Positions 61,097 through 64,000 of a DNA stretch of 64,000 bases are shown in pieces. The number at the start of each line of letters is the position of its first letter. The first letter of the stretch is position 1. Source of the DNA: Hybos culiciformis (Eukaryota > Arthropoda > Insecta > Diptera > Hybotidae); the NCBI GenBank assembly GCA_964007475.1, contig OZ023273.1, forward strand, positions 26,709,557-26,773,556, given 5' to 3'. The notes beneath the pieces were generated by a model, which saw only the letters and a program-made list of their open reading frames with translations, was not told where the DNA came from and did not search any database. Made by a program: the position numbers and the translations under genes.

Positions 61097-63507
61097 TCAG
61101 GCACTGAAGTCCTCTATTGAATTTCGACCCTGCTGGGATTTCTGCTGTGGAATCACGGTTAATGATTTTGGAATTTTTGACAGCAAATTATTATCTAATA
61201 TTAGTTGATTACCTCCCATGTTCAAATTTGATGCGGCGGCTGCTAGACTCATATTTGCTGCTGCCTTTTGCATTTGTTGATGAATAAAATTTTGCTGCAT
61301 TTGTTGTGATGTCGACAATGACGGCATTTGTTTCAGATATGGGTTTCCTGATGTTGATGCTGTATTAAAAGCTAAAATGGGAAAATTAAAATTATATTAA
61401 GCTATATTCTTCAATAGCATAAATTCATAAATTATTTTAATAAAAATATATTTCCTTCACCTGAAGTTGCTGTCGAAGTCGCTTGTGAATGTGGATTTGA
61501 CAACACATTCGACATTGTGGGAATAGTTGGTAAAATCGATACCGAATTGTTAATAAAAGGTGGAGGTAAACCCATTGGACCAAAACTACTTGAGTTTGAT
61601 GTTGTAGGCAAAATTTGTACATGATTTTGTTGAATCATCTGCTGTTGAACTGTTTTTGGTAAAATTGGTACAAAATTTGAAGTACTTTGCTGATGCTTCA
61701 GCTGGGCCATTTGATTTTGTTGTTGTTGATGTAATGTTTGCTTTTTTTTAGATTGGGATTGTGAATCACTAGTAGATGACGAACGACTTGGCCCTCCACC
61801 TACTGGAAATAGTGAATTCTGCTCGAGTATTTTATTCGGAATCAGAGGTATTTTACCCTGCTGATGTTGAGAATTGCTTGGTTGCTGTTTTGCTTTGTTT
61901 GATGGCTTACCGCTTTTGAGCATCTTATCACGTAAAATTTTTTCTCGACGAATTATACACATTCGATTATAATCATGAATTGAAATCAAATATGGTTTAC
62001 CACCTTCAAATTAAATAATGATAAGTAATTAAAAAAAATGAGAAATAAAAAAATGTGAAATATTGGTAATAGTGCATACCAGATTGAACTTGAACTAAGG
62101 CGGGAAGTCTCCTTCCATCTACAGTTTCAAATAAAGGTCCTGTTTGATTCAAATGAGCCCCAGATGAAACTGGCATTAAAGTTGGTCTCCAATTTTTACT
62201 ATTTTGGCGTTCAGCAGGTGTTAATGTGTCTGGCAGTACAATTATATTATGCTTAGAAGGCGGTTTTTGATTTTGGTGTTGTTGTTGTTGCTGTTGTTGC
62301 TGTTGCTGTTGCAGTTGCTGTTGCTGCTGTTGCTGCTGTTGTTGTTGAGTTAATTGATTACGTTGTATTTGTTGTTGTTTACCCACCGTCGCTGACATCA
62401 TTGCTTGCCGATTTTTATTTATGCTTATTAATTCTGGTGGCAAATTGATTTCAACCAATTTAGATTGAGCTTTTTCATCTGAATTTGTTGAGAATTCATT
62501 GTTTCCAATTAATTTGTTTGCAGCAGCTAATAGTTTTTGCTGTTTTGAACTAATTGAAGCTCCCTCTATTGTTTTAGTTGCAGCTATCGGCAAAATTTCT
62601 ACAGCATTTTTATTGCTGACTGCAATAAAAAATTAATTATTATTATATTATTAGTATATTAAAAAAAATAAATTTTACCTAACTACAATTATTGAAGGAA
62701 AATAAAAATTCTATTCTACATAATTATATAAAATTAAAAATTCAAATTAAAATTAATCTATATCTATATATGTACATATTATAATTCTGTTAATTTGACA
62801 GGGAATCAACGCGGAGTCAAAACGTCCAACACTACGTAGTTGGTCTTCACATGCAGACGTCATTTACATTGTCGATTTTCCGAAATCACCCTTGGGTAAA
62901 GAGTCAGGGGGGGGGACTTTATCTCCGAAACACTATGATATACAAACATACTCTCTTTAGTCTATTTTGATGGTTTGTAAAAATATCAATATTAAGACAT
63001 TGTAAAATTTAGTACATACAACAAAAACAATTATTTTGTAATATTACCATTGATATTTGAACATATTTTAGTGATATTGCTATTAGTTGATCCTTGAATA
63101 TTGGTCTGCGATTGTGTTTTTGGTTTTGTTGTAATTGTAACAGGATAACTTTGTTTCGAATTGTCACCTGATGATAATGAAGAACGTTGTTGGGATGATT
63201 GAGTTTTTGCTGATAAGGCTTGTGTTGTAGAGGCAATTGTATTATCATAAGATCGTAACCTATTTTGTACAATTTGTGAATAAACTGTAGCATTTGAACT
63301 GGCATTATTAGTTAAAATTAAATCACCATTACGATAATATTTTTCTAATAAAATTAAATGTCTTAAAAAACTTGATTGATTTCCATAAGGCTTCTGTAAC
63401 TCTTCCCATAAACGTCGAGTAGGTTCATCATATTGTAAAAATGTTTGAACTCTTGTCCAACCTTCTGGTGTGCGTAATGAGCCAGAACTATTAAAAGGTA
63501 TATTCAT
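61097..63507 (-). CDS. Glutamine-rich, probably nuclear protein, 3' part (copy 2)
   Basis: Exons 63507-63048, 62619-62080, 62003-61461 and 61371-61097 encode 605 residues, the same as the last four exons of copy 1 (offset 54015). They include the WTRVQTFLQYDEPTRRLWEE block, the poly-Gln run (62271-62350) and the terminal EDFSA. The exon matching 10253-10563 would lie just past the window (about 64268 on). The poly-Gln tract has the same length in both copies, as far as can be read. Family not recognised; see the copy 1 entry. Confidence 0.85.
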
Positions 63508-64000
63508 CTGAAAATATAAAAAAATTAATAAGTTTGAAAATTTTATAAGTCTTGGGTTCCGTGAAAAAAAAACTAACAGAAAATTTTCAAAAAGTTTATA
63601 TTTTATTATTCTTTTATCCAAAAAATTAGCGAACAAGTTTCTTTAAATAAATTTATTAAGATTAAGAATAATATAAAGAAAAGTATCCTTTTTGTCTTTC
63701 AGAATATTAATAAGAATTAAGAAAAATACCGTCTTTTTAAATAAAATGTTTAAATAACGAAAATACTGCAAACTTAAATCATTCCATTCGGTGAAGCAGT
63801 TTTTTAAATAATAAGATTGAGTTATCGCTGGAACTGATTAACCGACTCTATTCCAAAATGTTTAAAACCTTTCGCACATCATTGAGTTCATCAGAATTTT
63901 TTAAAACTTAAAAAAAAAAAAACATTTAGTTGAGAGCTTCTAAGTTCAAAACTAGAAGTTCTAAAAAATACTTGTATATCCAACAAAAAATTATTATGAA
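63508..64000. other. Intron of the Q-rich gene, copy 2, cut by window end
   Basis: Mirrors 9493-9985. No repeat or RNA recognised. Confidence 0.7.

Larger units (their letters stand above)
54618..64000. repeat. Duplicated segment, copy 2 (partner 1-9985)
   Basis: Second copy of the window's first 10 kb, same orientation, cut by the window end. It lacks the two foldback-like elements of copy 1 and has a 1297-bp MITE instead at 55976-57272. It is continuous with the complete ABCB10 gene on its left, so this copy sits in intact gene context, whereas copy 1 ends at a gap. Confidence 0.97.

Noticed and set aside
1..64000. CRISPR array, prokaryotic operon or defence island
   Set aside because: Introns, SINEs and animal gene families show this is nuclear insect DNA; the tandem arrays are transposon-derived palindromes, not spacer arrays.

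Overview
This is AT-rich eukaryotic DNA with short exons, GT-AG introns of very unequal length (about 60 bp to 8 kb) and many small non-autonomous transposons. The gene content (CYP4-clan P450 resembling dipteran CYP313, EF-hand rhomboid, trypsin-fold protease homolog, long EndoU protein) points to an insect, probably a dipteran. The order-level call is inference. No prokaryotic, viral or CRISPR features were seen.

Layout. 1-9985 and 54618-64000 are near-identical copies of one segment. It holds the 5' end of a mitochondrial ABCB10-type transporter gene, its upstream flank, and the 3' part of a gene for a glutamine-rich, probably nuclear protein. Copy 1 breaks off inside an exon at a 200-N gap (10564-10763). 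The single-copy part lies between the copies: a CDC50/TMEM30-type P4-ATPase subunit (minus, 12261-16406); an EF-hand rhomboid protease (plus, 19829-30000) whose 8-kb first intron contains a complete cytochrome P450 gene on the opposite strand (20248-26161); a secreted trypsin-fold protein that has lost catalytic His and Ser (minus, 33597-39218); a secreted EndoU-type protein with a long low-complexity N-terminal region (plus, 43038-48646); and ABCB10 (minus, 49320-54847). EndoU and ABCB10 converge. CDC50 and rhomboid are divergent. No shared pathway links these genes.

Mobile DNA. Two foldback-like elements (1140-2100 and 16757-17462) share their plan, their ends and a GC-rich core although their repeat units differ. 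A separate foldback element (2127-3047) is built of 21-bp repeats in inverted arrays. There is a PIF/Harbinger-like MITE with TTA duplication (55976-57272) carrying a nested hairpin MITE, a hAT-like MITE with 8-bp duplication (42103-42634), three copies of a tRNA-derived SINE, and further dispersed or palindromic repeats. The two copies of the duplicated segment differ mainly by presence or absence of these insertions. Together with the gap, this fits two haplotypes placed in one scaffold better than an old tandem duplication, but sequence alone cannot decide it.

Gene models were spliced by hand from splice sites and reading phase; junctions are predictions. I see no clear new multi-gene system. 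The most unusual items are the foldback family with its conserved core, the dead protease and the duplication.
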